DNA of 64,000 bases from Cytospora piceicola (GCA_023375675.1 JALQBC010000032.1:248001-312000); one strand, 5' to 3'; positions 23,074 through 34,525 are shown, counted from the first letter of the stretch. Notes: a model not told the origin generated them from the sequence alone. Made by a program: numbers and translations.

Positions 23074-23559
23074 CGTAGAGGCATCACCTAGGTACCGGTA
23101 TGTATTGGCAGTTGAACTGATGGCTATCCGTATCGGATTGGCTTCAGCAGCGAGTATGTAGCAAAGGCGACGGCTCTAAAGTTACATCGCAGGACTGACG
23201 CCCATCACCGAGAACAACGTGGTTGATATCCTCTGGCTCAGGTAGGCTCAAGACTCTCGACGTTCGATGCTGCGGCGGAACCTGCGGCCCTACCTCCGCG
23301 AACCTGGTTTCCTGGGAAGTATGTTGTCTTGGGACTGTCACCGCGGGTGGTGGTAGAGCTGGTCCCTGTCTAGATTTTGGTAATTTGGTTTCGCCGTTGT
23401 GGCATCACTGATGAGAGAAAAACCTGGTTCGATACCTGCGACAGAGCTGACCGGCCTGCGGCGTCCTCGCGTGATTATGCAGTTGGGTCGAAGGAGGCAT
23501 CAACTGGTGTGCTTCTTTCCGCATCTACAGTCAAGCCATAACATTCGTCCCGGAGTGAT

Positions 23560-24275
23560 CAATACTAACTTAAGACCAGGATTTCTGCAACAGCTTCGCT
23601 CTGTTGATAGCGTTGAAGGATATCCAACAGGGCTGTGGAAAAACGGCCAGAATATCTTGGACTTCACTCAGACTGAGAGAGGAGACTTGATGTTCGATCC
23701 CGTCTGGCCGTTCTGTATTTTCATGTCTACAATCTCAAAAGCCAATGCCACTGGAATGGACCATGGCGAGATGACTATTCTTTTGCGGGTCAGTCCAGTT
23801 GCCAGCGGTCCCCATCAAGCACCCCGATATGTTATGTAGCCATTCTGACTATCTCCTTTCAGAGGTTTCTGGCCACACAAGTGCACCTTCCAGGGTCCTG
23901 GATCTTCATTTACTGGTCTAGCCTGAAACCTACCTCATTGGTGCTATGATTTCGGCCGGCCTCGTAGACACGAATGTAATTTCTTCCCAGTATGAGATGG
24001 TGAAATACGACTCGCCAGCGGTTCAGACGTGCGGCCAGTATTTCTCTGAATACCTGGGCTACGAGGGCACTTCTGGGGGCCTCATCAATCCAGAGTCGAC
24101 CGGGCAGTGCCTTTACTGCTCGGTACGGAAGACAGCCTTCGCCCTTGCAACCATGGGTATTGACGTTTCTATCGTTCGCGCGGTTATAGGTTGCAATCTG
24201 TTTACATTGCCTTCGGTGTTCTGGACACTTTCTTCTTTTACTGACTCACCAGGATGCCCAAAGTGAAGAAGCAGA
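23560..24275 (+). pseudogene. degenerate C-terminal fragment of a PDR-type ABC transporter
   Basis: Translation of the plus strand in shifting frames recovers, in the right order, the landmarks of the last third of fungal pleiotropic-drug-resistance (ABC-G) transporters. First comes YPTGLWKN with TERGDLMF and a FCIFMSTIS membrane segment, then a degraded GMDDAETGGN-like stretch (GMDHGEM). Next are a SWIFIYW remnant of the WIFMYRVSP motif, ISAGLVDTNV, the extracellular TCGQYFSEYLGYEGTSGGLI with its Cys, NPESTGQCLYC, and a final hydrophobic helix near 24200. In-frame stops and shifts separate the blocks, and no nucleotide-binding domain was found upstream. It is therefore a truncated, decayed copy. 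Intact family members are around 1400-1500 residues and export drugs and toxic compounds at the plasma membrane. Confidence 0.75.
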
Positions 24276-24800
24276 TTGTACAATTCTCAAGGACAACATG
24301 TGCGGTTCGTGTAGGATATACTGACTAATATGGCGTTTCTCAGAAGAAAGCCGTCATGTACTTCGCCTCATAAAAGCCCGCGATCAGGCTTCACCACTGG
24401 TCCTGCCGTTTGAGTTGCCTTTCCTACAAACACATTTCACTGTCTTCCATTGAGTCTCACCGGTTGCTGCTGTGCTACTTGCTCATAGGTGCTGAGCCCC
24501 CAGGGCTGAGCGCAGCTTACAGATATAGACGGCACATACGGGTTGTATTGCGAACAGTGTCGCGGAACTTTGGGACATGGACCGAGAACGAGCAAAGACG
24601 TGGGCACTTGAGAAAGCCACTGTTCAGTGTTGTTGAACGCGCCCAAGAAAAGATCAGCGAAACCCCCATGATTTTATTTCTTTTCTGACCACCATAATTT
24701 CAACCCAAACATGCCTGAAAACTTGACTGTAATGTGATTGCAAATAAGAAAGCACCACCACAAGGATGCCGATGAGGTATGCAAAGGGAATGAGAATACC

Positions 24801-25861
24801 TCAATCCTCGGTCCCCTCGGTCCCCTCGCCCCCCTCTGCCTCATCATCCTCCTCATCGTCCTCTGCCGCAACGTAGGGCACAAATGTAAAGATTAGGAAA
24901 TTCAGACCACCGCCCTCCATCTCCACCATGAACTGCAGGCTGAGAACGCCCTGCCCATCGCCCCGCAGGCTGACCTTGCTGGCGACGCGCATGGCCTCGA
25001 TGGCCGACTTGACCATGTCGAACTTGAAGGTCTGCACCCAGCGGTCGCGCACGGAGAAGGTCTCGAGCAGGTCCCGGCCCTTAGCAAAGTCCACGCTCGA
25101 GCCGCCCAGGGGCCCGACGCACGACAGGCGGAGGTACGGCTCCTGCCTCGACGCCATGATGGTGAGCCTGGTCGGGCCCGAGTGCGCCATCTCGACGAGC
25201 GCGTCGAGGAGCCAGCGCGACTGCATGATGACCTTGAAGGAGACGTCGTCCCTGTCGAACGGGATGTCCTCGGGGGCCTCGGGCAGGTACGTGTTCAGGT
25301 TGCACGTCGTGTTGACGCCCGACTCCTCGAGGAGGATGCTGAAGGGGCCGCCCTCCTCCGCGTACGAGAGCATGCATGTCCCGGTCATGCCGAGGGTCTG
25401 GGCGCTGAAGGCGTCGGGGCGGTAGTTGCGGAGGTTGCTGCGGTAAGGGTCTGCGTCGGCTTTTGCCTGGCGGGCGGCGGCGTCGGAGGCGCCGAAGATC
25501 TGGAGTGTTTCGAGGAATGCGGCCAGGGAGATCTGGAAGCTTGGGTGGTTGGCCTCGTTTTCATCATCGCCATCGCCCTGGGGAATCTTGAGAGTATAGT
25601 TTGTGAACAGGGATTTGTTCAGGTTGGCGACGCCTGACTCTCCTATCAGCTGTGTTTCGAGGATGCGTGCGGGACGGAGCAACGGAACTGACCTTGCATA
25701 ACTCGAGATTGATCAGCCGCAAACTTGATACCCTCCTCTGTGATCTCCACATGTACTTTGTGCGTAAAGTTGATACACTTCAGCAGCTGCTGAATCGGTC
25801 TAGTCGAGCTGGCGACCGCCCTGAAGAGAGGGCCAGCTTGAGTTGGGTGGGGAGTCTCCAT
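24801..25861 (-). CDS. RAD1: Rad1/Rec1 subunit of the 9-1-1 DNA damage checkpoint clamp
   Basis: Two exons, 25861-25693 and 25633-24801, encode 333 residues. The 59-nt intron starts GTCAGT, has a CTGAT branch site and ends GTCAG. Among several possible acceptors this one restores the family spacing, giving RVMQGVANLNKSLFTNYTL. Exon 1 carries the conserved PCNA-like start, LLKCINFTHKVHVEITEEGI. Rad1 forms the ring clamp with Rad9 and Hus1, loaded at damaged DNA by Rad17(Rad24)-RFC to activate the ATR/Mec1 pathway. Length compares well with S. pombe Rad1 (about 320). The C-terminus adds an acidic tail (DDEEDDEAEGGEGTEGTED). It lies just downstream of OST5 on the same strand, 185 bp apart, so its promoter is short. 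Confidence 0.9.
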
Positions 25862-26046
25862 GGTGATGCGTGGAAGATGTCAAGCTCGCCAGATCGGAAG
25901 ATGGTCATACACGCGCAGAATTGTAAAGGCAAGAATAGTAAATCAAAGGGTGGTTTTATGTTGTTGGTTCTATGGTACAAGACCCGAAGCCGCCCGCTAC
26001 GACCTCGTGGTCCTTGGGTATCTCAGAAGAAGGGTGTTGGGGGACC

Positions 26047-26446
26047 TCAAACGTAGACGCCGACCGCGCAGAACATGTAGACCGTTCCGTACCTGTGAGA
26101 AATCGTCAGAGGGATGTGTGGCAGAAGCGTAGGATGGGAGACAAATGGTGGAGACGTACGCTATAGCCAGCGAGGCTGGAATACCAATGACGGGCACGGC
26201 GACGATGGATCGGTCTGGAGGACGAATGTCTTGATTAGCTTTTGGAAGCGATGCGCAGGTGGAAGCGCAACGTGGATTTCGGGAGTCGATTGACTTACTC
26301 AGTGCGAAGATGCCAAAGGCAGAAAGGCCCAAGAGAAGGAGGACGAATGCGACAAGGAATTGGGTGTTCTTGCCAATGGCAGGGAGGAAAGGGTTTCCAG
26401 CAGCGGTTTGCCAGACCTCAATGAGCTTTGAATCCATAGAATCCAT
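26047..26446 (-). CDS. OST5: oligosaccharyltransferase subunit OST5
   Basis: Three exons, 26446-26299, 26214-26160 and 26092-26047, give 82 residues. The introns are 84 nt (GTAAGT, GCTAAT, CCAG) and 67 nt (GTACGT, CTGAC, CACAG), and both joins keep the frame. The product has two hydrophobic helices (about residues 29-49 and 54-77) and ends CAVGVYV, close to the FGVYV terminus of yeast Ost5. The N-terminus has the typical NPFLPAIGKNTQF lumenal segment. Ost5 is a small non-catalytic membrane subunit of the ER oligosaccharyltransferase that N-glycosylates nascent proteins, next to Ost1 and Stt3. A second Met at residue 4 (MDSKLIEVW) could be the true start. The gene is divergent from GCN5. Confidence 0.88.
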
Positions 26447-26878
26447 AGAGAGAGATAGAAAGATGGGTGGGATAGATGGGAGAGGTGGACGAGGTGAAAG
26501 ACAGTTCTGGGTTGTCGGTACAGCGTTCAGTACAGTAAATGGGAATTGCTTGGGTAGATGCAGTTGGAATAAGATCAGTATTTCTAGGTGCGTCGTTGCC
26601 TAGCTGCTGTTTGGTTTTGTTTTGTTGATTTAAAATCCACCACACACAAAACTCCAGAGGTGTAGTGTAGAAAGTTGGTTTGCTGCAGCTTTCAATTATC
26701 ACCAACAAGCACACGAGACAAGCACAGCACAGCAACAAGACCACATCACCACCAAAAAGGTGAAGTAATCAGCGGCAGGCAAATGCTACCTTGAAGCTGC
26801 CACCTTGCATTGCTTGGCACACACGCTATACCCAATCCTGCCTAGCGTCTCTCATAACCCCAGGGCGCTCGGACCATC
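26447..26878. promoter_or_regulatory. shared divergent promoter OST5 / GCN5
   Basis: 432 bases separate the two start codons, so both promoters must lie here. A GTTTTGTTTTGTTGATTTAAAATCC stretch (26611-26636, AT-rich) sits near the middle. AGACAAGCACAGCACAGCAACAAGA-type purine/CA-rich sequence precedes GCN5. No defined factor site was identified. Confidence 0.6.
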
Positions 26879-29664
26879 ATGTCTGCAGGTCCAGGACCAG
26901 GTGGAGGCGCCTGGGGAGGTGGCCATCCCGCCTATCCCGCCTATCCTGGCCCCAGTGGCTACAACGGCTTTGCCTTTGAACTTCCACCCTTGGAAGATTG
27001 GAGCCATCTTCCTCCTGAGGAACTACTTCAAAAGTTAACTGAGTGGCGAGATCAGAAGAGGGCCGAGGCAGCAGCAGCAGCACAGTATTTCCACGCGCCA
27101 CCATCTCAATTTCAATCGCAGCCTCAATCGCAGCCTCAATTGCAACCTCAATCGCAACCTCAACACCATTCACTTCCGCCTCGCCCTCAAGTCGCTCAAC
27201 CTGGTGGTGCTGTCGTGCAGTTCGCGCCACCCGAGAACGGCCCGCGTCGCATCGACGCTCGTAATCGTCCTCCTGCGCCTCCTCCTCCCACCGTCTATCA
27301 TCCTACTCACCACGAGGTGACTACCCCTCAACCTCTCAACCCCGCCGACACCAACCCCAGCATCAACACCAACACCGCCAATACCTCAGCGCCTCCCGAA
27401 GTCGCGAGAAACGAGCGCGAGTCATCGTTCGAGCAAGATTACACGCGTTGGGAGTCCGAAGTCGTTCAGGGCCGACCCGCTATCCCGACAGACTACGCCC
27501 TCGTTCCTCGCACACCTGCCCCCGGTCCACCTCTTGGTCTCCTCTACGTCTCTGCGTTTGAGAGCACTCAACAACCCGCTCCATCGGTCGGTGTTCAAGC
27601 GAACGGGTCTCTTGCCAACCGATCCCAGCCTGTTGCCGTTCAAGCAACTGCCCCTGCCTCGACCGCAGTTCCATCGATCCAGAATCTATCCATCAGCAAT
27701 CCATCTTCCGGCTCGGGCCCGACTGCAGCGATAGAGTCGTCATCAGTCAATCCTCAGCCAGCTGCCACTGCGGCGGCTGAGCCTCACCCCGAGGTTGGTA
27801 TAAGTGACATCCAAGAGATCAGCTTCCCTCATCTCGAGGATCTTGAATTCCAGCCTTTGACGGCTCCCGTGAGGGGACCCGCTACGAAAGAGGATCACGC
27901 ACCTCCATCATCTTCGACGGAGGCCACGGAAGCTGTCAGCAGCAAGACAGCCAAGAATCGAGCCAAGAGGGCAAAGCAGAAGGTGAGGGAGAAGGCCAAG
28001 AAAGCTGCAGCCGCCGCCGCCGCCCCTGCTATTGTTGTTGATTCGGACGACTCCTCCACGGCTGGACCTGTCAACGAGACTCCTGCATCCCCTGAGGAGG
28101 CTTCGTCACCTGAGGAAGTTGCAGCACCAGTGACAAAAGCCAAGGCTAAGAAGGCTAGAAAGAAGGCAAAGCGAGCCGCTGCTGTCGCCGCCGAGGCCGA
28201 GGAGAACGAGTTCTTGAACAAGATGAAGGAGGACAGTAAGTCACCAATCTCTCGCGTGGTGGAAGGATCATGACTGCCCAGGTGCCCCATTGTATTTTGG
28301 ACCGTGGGATAACCGCCCTCTGGGTTCTTGGGACGATAACAATCGTCAATGGGACCATCAGGCCTGACCCCCTCGCCACTGATCGTCTCACTCTTGCACT
28401 GAATTTGAGCTAACACAATGCGACAGATGCGAAGCGCAAGGCCGTCGAGGAGCCTTCGTCTCCTGCAGCCGCTAAGCGCGTTAAGCACGACGACTCGGCT
28501 GAGCCTGAGACGAAGCCCAAGACGCCAGTGATTCCTTTCCCCGAGAAGGTATGTTTGCCTGGCCCCTGTGATGGTGAAGCTGCGATGCTAACCTGTCTCG
28601 CCCAGCCTGCCGTCCTCGAGGAGCGCGCTGGTGACATTCAGTTCCGCGTCGTCAACAATGACGGTGACAAGGATAGCTTCATTATCCTGACCGGTCTGAA
28701 GTGTATCTTCCAGAAGCAGCTTCCGAAGATGCCCAAGGACTACATTGCTCGTCTCGTGTACGACCGCACGCACTTGTCGATTGCAATCGTCAAGAAGCCT
28801 CTCGAGGTCGTGGGCGGCATTACCTATCGTCCTTTCAACGAGCGCGAGTTTGCGGAGATTGTCTTCTGCGCCATCTCGTCTGACCAGCAAGTGAAGGGCT
28901 ACGGTGCCCATCTTATGGCGCATCTGAAGGATTATGTCAAGGCCACAAGCCCCATCATGCACTTCCTCACGTATGCCGACAACTACGCCATCGGCTACTT
29001 CAAGAAGCAGGGCTTCACCAAGGAGATCACTCTGGACAAGTCTGTGTGGATGGGCTACATCAAGGACTACGAGGGAGGCACTATCATGCAGTGCACAATG
29101 CTCAAGCGGATTCGATACCTCGAGGTTCCCCGCATGCTCCAGAAGCAGAAGGAGTGTGTCCTGGCCAAGATCCGCGCGTTTTCGAAGTCGCACGTTGTCC
29201 ATCAGCCACCTAAGCAGTGGAAGAACGGCGTGACGCCCATCGACCCGCAGAAGATCGACGCCATCAAGAACTCGGGCTGGTCGCCCGAGATGGACGAGCT
29301 GGCCCGCCAGCCCCGCCACGGCCCCAACTACAGCCAGCTCCTCCACCTCCTCAACGACATGCAGAACCACCAGAGCGCCTGGCCGTTCCTCATCCCTGTC
29401 AACAAGGACGATGTCCACGACTACTACGACGTCATCAAAGAGCCCATGGACCTCTCTACTATGGAGCAAAAGCTCGAGATGGACCAGTACACTACCCCCG
29501 AGGACTTCACCAAGGACGCCACCCTGATCTTCAAGAACTGTCGCCAATACAACAGCGAAGGCACCCCGTATACTAAGAGCGCTAACAAACTCGAGAAGTA
29601 CATGTGGTCGAAGATCAAGGAGATTCCCGAGTGGAGCCATCTTGCGGAGAATCAGGGCAAGTAG
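26879..29664 (+). CDS. GCN5: histone acetyltransferase GCN5 with a long N-terminal extension
   Basis: Three exons, 26879-28235, 28427-28548 and 28606-29664, join in phase to 845 residues. Intron 1 is 191 nt (GTAAGT, GCTAAC, GACAG) and intron 2 is 57 nt (GTATGT, GCTAAC, CCCAG). The GNAT domain covers about residues 505-660, with catalytic Glu577 in FAEIVFCAI and the acetyl-CoA loop QVKGYG (588-593). A bromodomain spans about 735-835 ([11 protein letters not shown], then [12 protein letters not shown] and the acetyl-lysine-binding Asn in CRQYN). Gcn5 acetylates histone H3 in SAGA and ADA. Fungal Gcn5 is usually 390-490 residues; the first 452 residues here are an added Pro/Gln/Ala-rich segment with Lys-rich helices. 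An internal Met at 28222 (MKEDN, then AKRKAVEEP) would give a normal-sized Gcn5 of about 397 residues. The GCN5 identity is firm; the start is not. Confidence 0.9.
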
Positions 29665-32226
29665 GAAGCCTCAGAAGGAGTTGTTGACCAAACCAGACTT
29701 GCAGTAGGTGCCAGCGAGTCCTAGACGAGCTGAGAACGCTGTATGTTCCTGGACAGGTCTCCGGTGTGCGCATATGGGCCAGAGTACCTTGCCTTGCCTT
29801 TGCACTTGGCCTCTGTCCCCCTTATTTTTTTTCTTTTCTTCAGTATTTATTTTCTTTTCACGAGATGGCCCGACTGGGTGACTCGTCTTGTTGCCGTGCG
29901 GCCGATCCCGATCCCTTTACGCATTTGATTCTACGACGTTCTAGCGTGGCGTTCGGAAGGCTCACCAAGGAGAGGGCAAAGGAATGAGGGGCGTTCATGT
30001 GTGTTTTGCCACGCACCACCAAGAGGATTTGTTCTCGTTTCCGCGGCAGAAGAATTACTTGATATATGGGCGCACAATCGCCGCCCAATATCTTGTTACT
30101 TCTTGCTGCGTCCGTTTTCGGAGCTCGGAACTGCTGTTCTGGGTAACTGGGGACGATCCTGGGGTAGCTGGCGGTTTATTGTCTGGTGATATTAATCTGA
30201 CCCGGTCGGTCGGTCATATGGAAGGGAGACTAAGGTCTACGAAGGGAGATGGATGTACAGAAAAGACTTTCTACAAGATGTGATCGGAGGATATAGCGCT
30301 CATGGGGAGCCTGACTGCCAGCCGCTTGTAGAAGGAAGAAAATTTGAGTAATTACACTACACCACCGTCTTGACTTGCATGCTGTGAAAAAAGCGCGTCC
30401 TTGTTGATTGTCCGGATTTGATAGGACATACAACCTCCTCCCATTGCCGAGTCTCTCTTGGTTGGGGCCCTATCGGTACTTGAGTTCGTCTCGCTTCTCC
30501 TGTCGATTTCCATATCACCTTCCACCTTCTACTCGCGTTGGCTGTGTCAAAAGATATCTGTCCTTCCTAAACCCCCCCCCCCCCAAACAAAACCAATAAT
30601 TTATTGCCATGCCGACTCGCCCAACATAGGGAGCAAGAACCCCGGTTTAGTAAGATTTGTATACTTTGTATACTCGATCCTGATGTTCCAGCATTGTAAA
30701 TAGTCACACGCACACGCACACACACACCGAATGCCCCAGTCAGGTCCGAATCCTCACTGATACCGTCAGCCGAAGGCTCAGATGAAAATGACAGGAAAAA
30801 AGCATCACCACACAGCCCTCGAGTCCTCCCCACGGAGCTCCTTTCAAACTTAGTTGACAAGAGTCTCAGCCAAGAACCAAGTGGGTACCTTGATCCCGGC
30901 CTCCCCTTATTCCTCCAGGCAGGAGACCATCTGGGGAATTTGCCTCCAGGACAAGATCCAGAGGTAGGCTTCGAGACAACACCAGGAAGTCACAAGGCGT
31001 GCCAAGAATTAAGAAACAGGGAATAGACATGCGCGTGTGGATGTGTGTGTGTGTGTAGGTGTGTTCGTTTCTTGTGCGATGTCGTTCCGCATCTGGGTTC
31101 CGCTACCAAAACTATCATACCACCTCGCTGCAGCTGGGACTGTTACAGCCAGCGCGACGCGGCGAGGCCAGGAAGAATGATACTAACTGGCCTGCATACC
31201 TCTCTACCTCTCTCCCTTTGCCTTTCCATCTCTCGTCTCTCATCCCAAAGATCCTTTCCCCCCCCCCCCACTTCTGATATCAAATAACCGCTAAGCAACA
31301 TACCAAAAAAAGACGATGTGCATGGTAATGAACTCCCCCCGCCCCGAAAGAAAAGAATACCGAGACTCAGAAAGCCGACCATTCCGACTCCCCCATCGAT
31401 TGTGTGGTAATAATAAGTCCCCCATTGTTCCTCGCGGAAACCAATAAACAGGGGGGGGGGTCATCCGGGGTTTGTTTCTCCTTTACCGCGCCATGCAAAC
31501 AAAACGGAGCAGTGGACCCCCCTTTTTTTTGGAAAATCAAGTAAATAAGAGGGGGAGCCAGCCACGTATGCCGCCGCCATGTTCCCGACCCTGCCAGAAG
31601 GGAAACAAACAAGAAAAGAACAGGAAAAAAACAAGAGACTATCGAAACAAGAATAGTGAGCAGAGAAGAAGAAAAATAAAATAAATAAAAAATCGGCTGT
31701 TTTATGGGGCCTGCAGAGGCCGAGACGTCGCTCCCCAACAAGCCAGCAGCTGGTCGATCCGGTGTCTGACGCACGCCCGCGCCGGCCGCGGCATCGCCAC
31801 GGGGGGACGGGCGAGGACAACAGCGACGGCTGCGATTTTGGTGGGACGCCCGCCTGGCGGGTGTGGGACGGCCGGGTGCATATCCTCTGGGGCGGGCGAG
31901 CCGCAGACCAGCGCCTCCCCGCCCGGGCCACGCGCGTGGGAGGCCGTACCCTTCACGCCCGAAGCGTCGGCCAACGTGTTACCAAGGCCCCGGTCGTCCG
32001 TGTCATCAGGACCAGGCTCCTCGTCAGCCCTCCAGGGGTTCCACCCAGCAGGCCCCCCGCCTCCCCCCCTCAGCGTCGGGTTTCGCTCGTCGCCGTGCAG
32101 CCGACAAGGGTCCAGGCTGGACAGAAAAGGGATAGAGTAGTCTGGTAGGCGCAACGATGTCCTCGGGCGGATGTGCGCGGGGCGGGGTGGCATGATAGTG
32201 ACGGCCGGCGCGCCTGCATGTTGCCA
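29665..32226. other. intergenic between convergent GCN5 and an uncharacterised gene
   Basis: Both flanking genes end here. The region contains C-runs (30571-30583, 31259-31269), CA/TG microsatellites (30708-30727, 31043-31058), a G-run at 31449-31458 and AT-rich simple sequence near 31640-31690. A GC-rich part at 31700-32200 has open frames on both strands; one is listed separately at low confidence. Confidence 0.55.
31702..32193 (-). CDS. possible small GC-rich ORF, 163 codons
   Basis: The frame starts at ATG 32193 and lies 34 bases downstream of the stop of the next minus-strand gene. The translation is Pro/Gly/Arg-rich with no motif I recognise. Comparable frames are open on the opposite strand, as expected of GC-rich DNA without stops, so chance is a good explanation. 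It could also be 3' UTR of the neighbouring gene. I list it only because composition here differs from the rest of the intergenic gap. Confidence 0.15.
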   Translation of the reverse strand: MPPRPAHIRPRTSLRLPDYSIPFLSSLDPCRLHGDERNPTLRGGGGGPAGWNPWRADEEPGPDDTDDRGLGNTLADASGVKGTASHARGPGGEALVCGSPAPEDMHPAVPHPPGGRPTKIAAVAVVLARPPVAMPRPARACVRHRIDQLLACWGATSRPLQAP

Positions 32227-32392
32227 CTAAGCTTCACTCCGCTGCGTGCGCGACGTGCCGCCGTCGTCGACCCCCTGGAAGGCGCCGGGTATCCTGAGGC
32301 CCGAGTACGAGATGCGCGTGGCAGAGCGGCGGGCGCCGTGGGAGACGGGCGGCAGGGGTGCCGACAAGAGGCCGAAGATGGAAGCGCTTGAT

Positions 32393-32423
<31 letters not shown>

Positions 32424-33267
32424 GGACGCCCGCGTCCGTGACGGTGGAGCGGCCCCTCATGCGGGTCTCCTCGGCGCGCAGGCCGTCCCGGATCAGGTCG
32501 CGCAGGAACTCGGGGATCTCGTGCCAGCTCCCGGCCCGGGCGGCGTCGATGAAGCGCGGGGGGAACAGGTCCCGGGGCGACTCGTGGGCGATGCGCTCCC
32601 TCATGTGCGATATCTCGCCCGTCTCGACGGCGTTCTTGAACCACTGCTCCCACGCCTCGTCCACGGAGAGGGACAGGTCGCCCGCGTTCCGCGCGGCGAC
32701 CCGCTCCCGCAGCCGCTCGTTGAGCGCGATGCCGACGCTCTCCAGCTCGCCCTCGCTGTCCTCCTCCTCCTCTCCCTCCTCCACCTCCCCCTCGGCGCCG
32801 TCGTCGGCCCCCGCCATGGACATGTCCTCCCCGGCGTGTCGTGCGGCGGCGCCGGGCGCGGCGACTCGGTCCTCGGGCTCGACCCAGGGGGGCATGTCGT
32901 CGGCGGCGGTGTCGCGGATGGTGGTGTTCTGCTCGCGCTCGTACCGCTCCTTGGCCCACCTTGTGCCTTCCCACTTGGTCAGGGCGGCAATCTCGTTTGG
33001 CGTGAGGCGCAGGGCGTCAAAGGCCCGGAACAGCCGGCGGTGCCATTGCCACCTGCCGAGTCGGATGCGGTGGATGTGGTTGGTGTAGTCGAGACCGGGG
33101 TATTTGGCTTCGCAGGTGTCCAGGTGGCCGTAGAAGGAGTGTACTTCTTGTCGGACCTCGAGGATGAGGTGCCGCTGCAGAAGGGCGTGGAAGTTCTGGG
33201 GGTCCTGGGACCGGTTTTTGGGGAACATGTGCTCGTAAACGAGCTGGTCGATGGGCCGCCCCTTCAT
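32227..33267 (-). CDS. uncharacterised protein with acidic middle, 346 residues
   Basis: A single frame from ATG 33267, which starts MKGRPIDQLVYEHMFPKN. Residues 1-115 look globular, with aromatic and charged helices (HRIRLGRWQWHRRLFRAFDA, then LTPNEIAALTKWEGTRWAKE). Residues about 160-185 are Glu-rich. A second structured region at about 185-270 (DEAWEQWFKNAVETGEISHM, then FLRDLIRDGLRAEE) precedes a Ser/Pro-rich tail. I do not recognise a named domain and assign no function. No signal peptide or membrane segment is present, so a nuclear or cytosolic protein is likely. The codon pattern and clear helical blocks support a real gene. It is convergent with GCN5. Confidence 0.7.
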
Positions 33268-33580
33268 GGTGACGATATCTTGGGTTTGAGCCGGCAGAGA
33301 GGTCGCTGGGCGGTGGTCTAGAGGTTGTATGTATGCTATGGCTTTATGGTTCTGCTGTAAGAATGTACGGAACCCGTAACCGGAGGTCGTACTGCCTGCC
33401 GGCTGTTTTTGGGGTACTGTACTACTGATTGGGGGATGGAAAATGGTGTGGTAACGAGAGTGGCGTGCCGATATGTATGTGTGTAAGTGATCGTGGTGAA
33501 AGCAGCTTTGTAGATGGCTTGTTGGACATGCGTTGGTGATATCTCTCTGGGGAATATGGCTGCCTTGCCTGGCTCTTTGG

Positions 33581-33633
33581 CACTCGGTCAGTCAGTTGGT
33601 CAGTCAGTCAGTCAGTCAGTCAGTCAGTCAGTC
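33581..33633. repeat. CAGT tetranucleotide array
   Basis: About eleven CAGT units with one interruption (CAGTTGGT) near the start. It is simple-sequence DNA about 310 bases upstream of the 346-residue gene. Confidence 0.9.
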
Positions 33634-33856
33634 TACTTCTTGGTTGGGAAGGACAATAGACTGAAAGGAAGGAAAGGAAGGAAAAAAGGGAGGAGGAAGA
33701 AAGTGAGGGTCTCGAAGTATTGAAGTGACAAGGACGGGACGGGTAGAAGGGACAGGGGGTAAAAAGGCTAGAGGCTAGCAGGCAAGGAGCAGGAGGCAGG
33801 AGCCCAGGAGCCGTTGGGTTTTAGAGTCTCGATTGCAGGGCCAGCAGCCAGGTGGA

Positions 33857-33898
33857 CCGGCACAGGGGACCGGCACAGGGGACCGGCACAGGGGACCG
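33857..33898. repeat. 13-nt tandem repeat ACCGGCACAGGGG, three copies
   Basis: Three identical 13-base units followed by a partial fourth (ACCG). Perfect identity suggests recent expansion. Confidence 0.9.
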
Positions 33899-34379
33899 TG
33901 AACAACTGAACAGGTGAGACGGGGGGGTGGTTACTTGTGACTTGTGACTTGTCAGTGGAGGTCGTTTAGCGGCCTTTTAGTGGGCACGGACAGGGAGATG
34001 AAGGGTACCGTGTACCGGGAAGAGACCAGGACACCCCCCCCCCCCCATTTCACCCCCTATGGCCAGGTCTTCCCACACCTTACAGGGGGGGGTTTAGGTA
34101 CGCAAGTAACGCCTTGCAGCCACTCAATTCATGTGCCCGCAGGGTTCTAAATGGCCTAAATGGCCATGTGCCGGGCTGGGCCTCACTTCTGCAGCTGTGA
34201 CTTGTACTGTAGATACTGAATATTCTATTCTACAGAGAGTGATGTCCCGTCAAAACTCAATGTCACCGTTCAAGTTCAAGACGCAGAAAACAGTGGCTGC
34301 CATGCGGGAAATCAATGCTGCAGCTGCGTAAGCCACGATTCCCTTATTCCTCTGACCTGACAAGAGTCAGTGAGTGTTG

Positions 34380-34525
34380 TACATAGGTACGGTAGGCAGG
34401 AAATACCTACCTAGGTAAGCAGTACACAAAAGTTGCAAGAGGATCCGAGAGATTCAAAGCAGCAAGGAAGTACCAAGTAATTACTTAACTAACTACATAG
34501 GTACTTAGGTAGGTAGGTCAGCTCG
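34380..34525. repeat. CCTAGGTA / TAGGTAC palindromic cluster
   Basis: Contains ATAGGTACGGTAGG, ACCTACCTAGGTAAG and ACATAGGTACTTAGGTAGGTAGG, the same family as the 18.8-19.1-kb cluster. Confidence 0.65.

Larger units (their letters stand above)
15334..24800. other. gene desert, about 9.5 kb, with decayed remnants
   Basis: Apart from the pseudogene and the broken frame listed separately, I find no supportable gene on either strand. The longest frames lack family features and several begin at TTG or GTG rather than ATG. Base composition is ordinary, unlike the AT-rich block at the right end. A G-run lies at 17804-17817, TGTCAGTG-type short repeats at 17260-17320, and a dense CCTAGGTA palindrome cluster at 18758-19126. 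The segment may be an old insertion or a region of gene decay. Confidence 0.55.

Noticed and set aside
23425..23445. GGTTCGATACC resembling a tRNA B box
   Set aside because: No A box, acceptor stem or cloverleaf could be placed around it.
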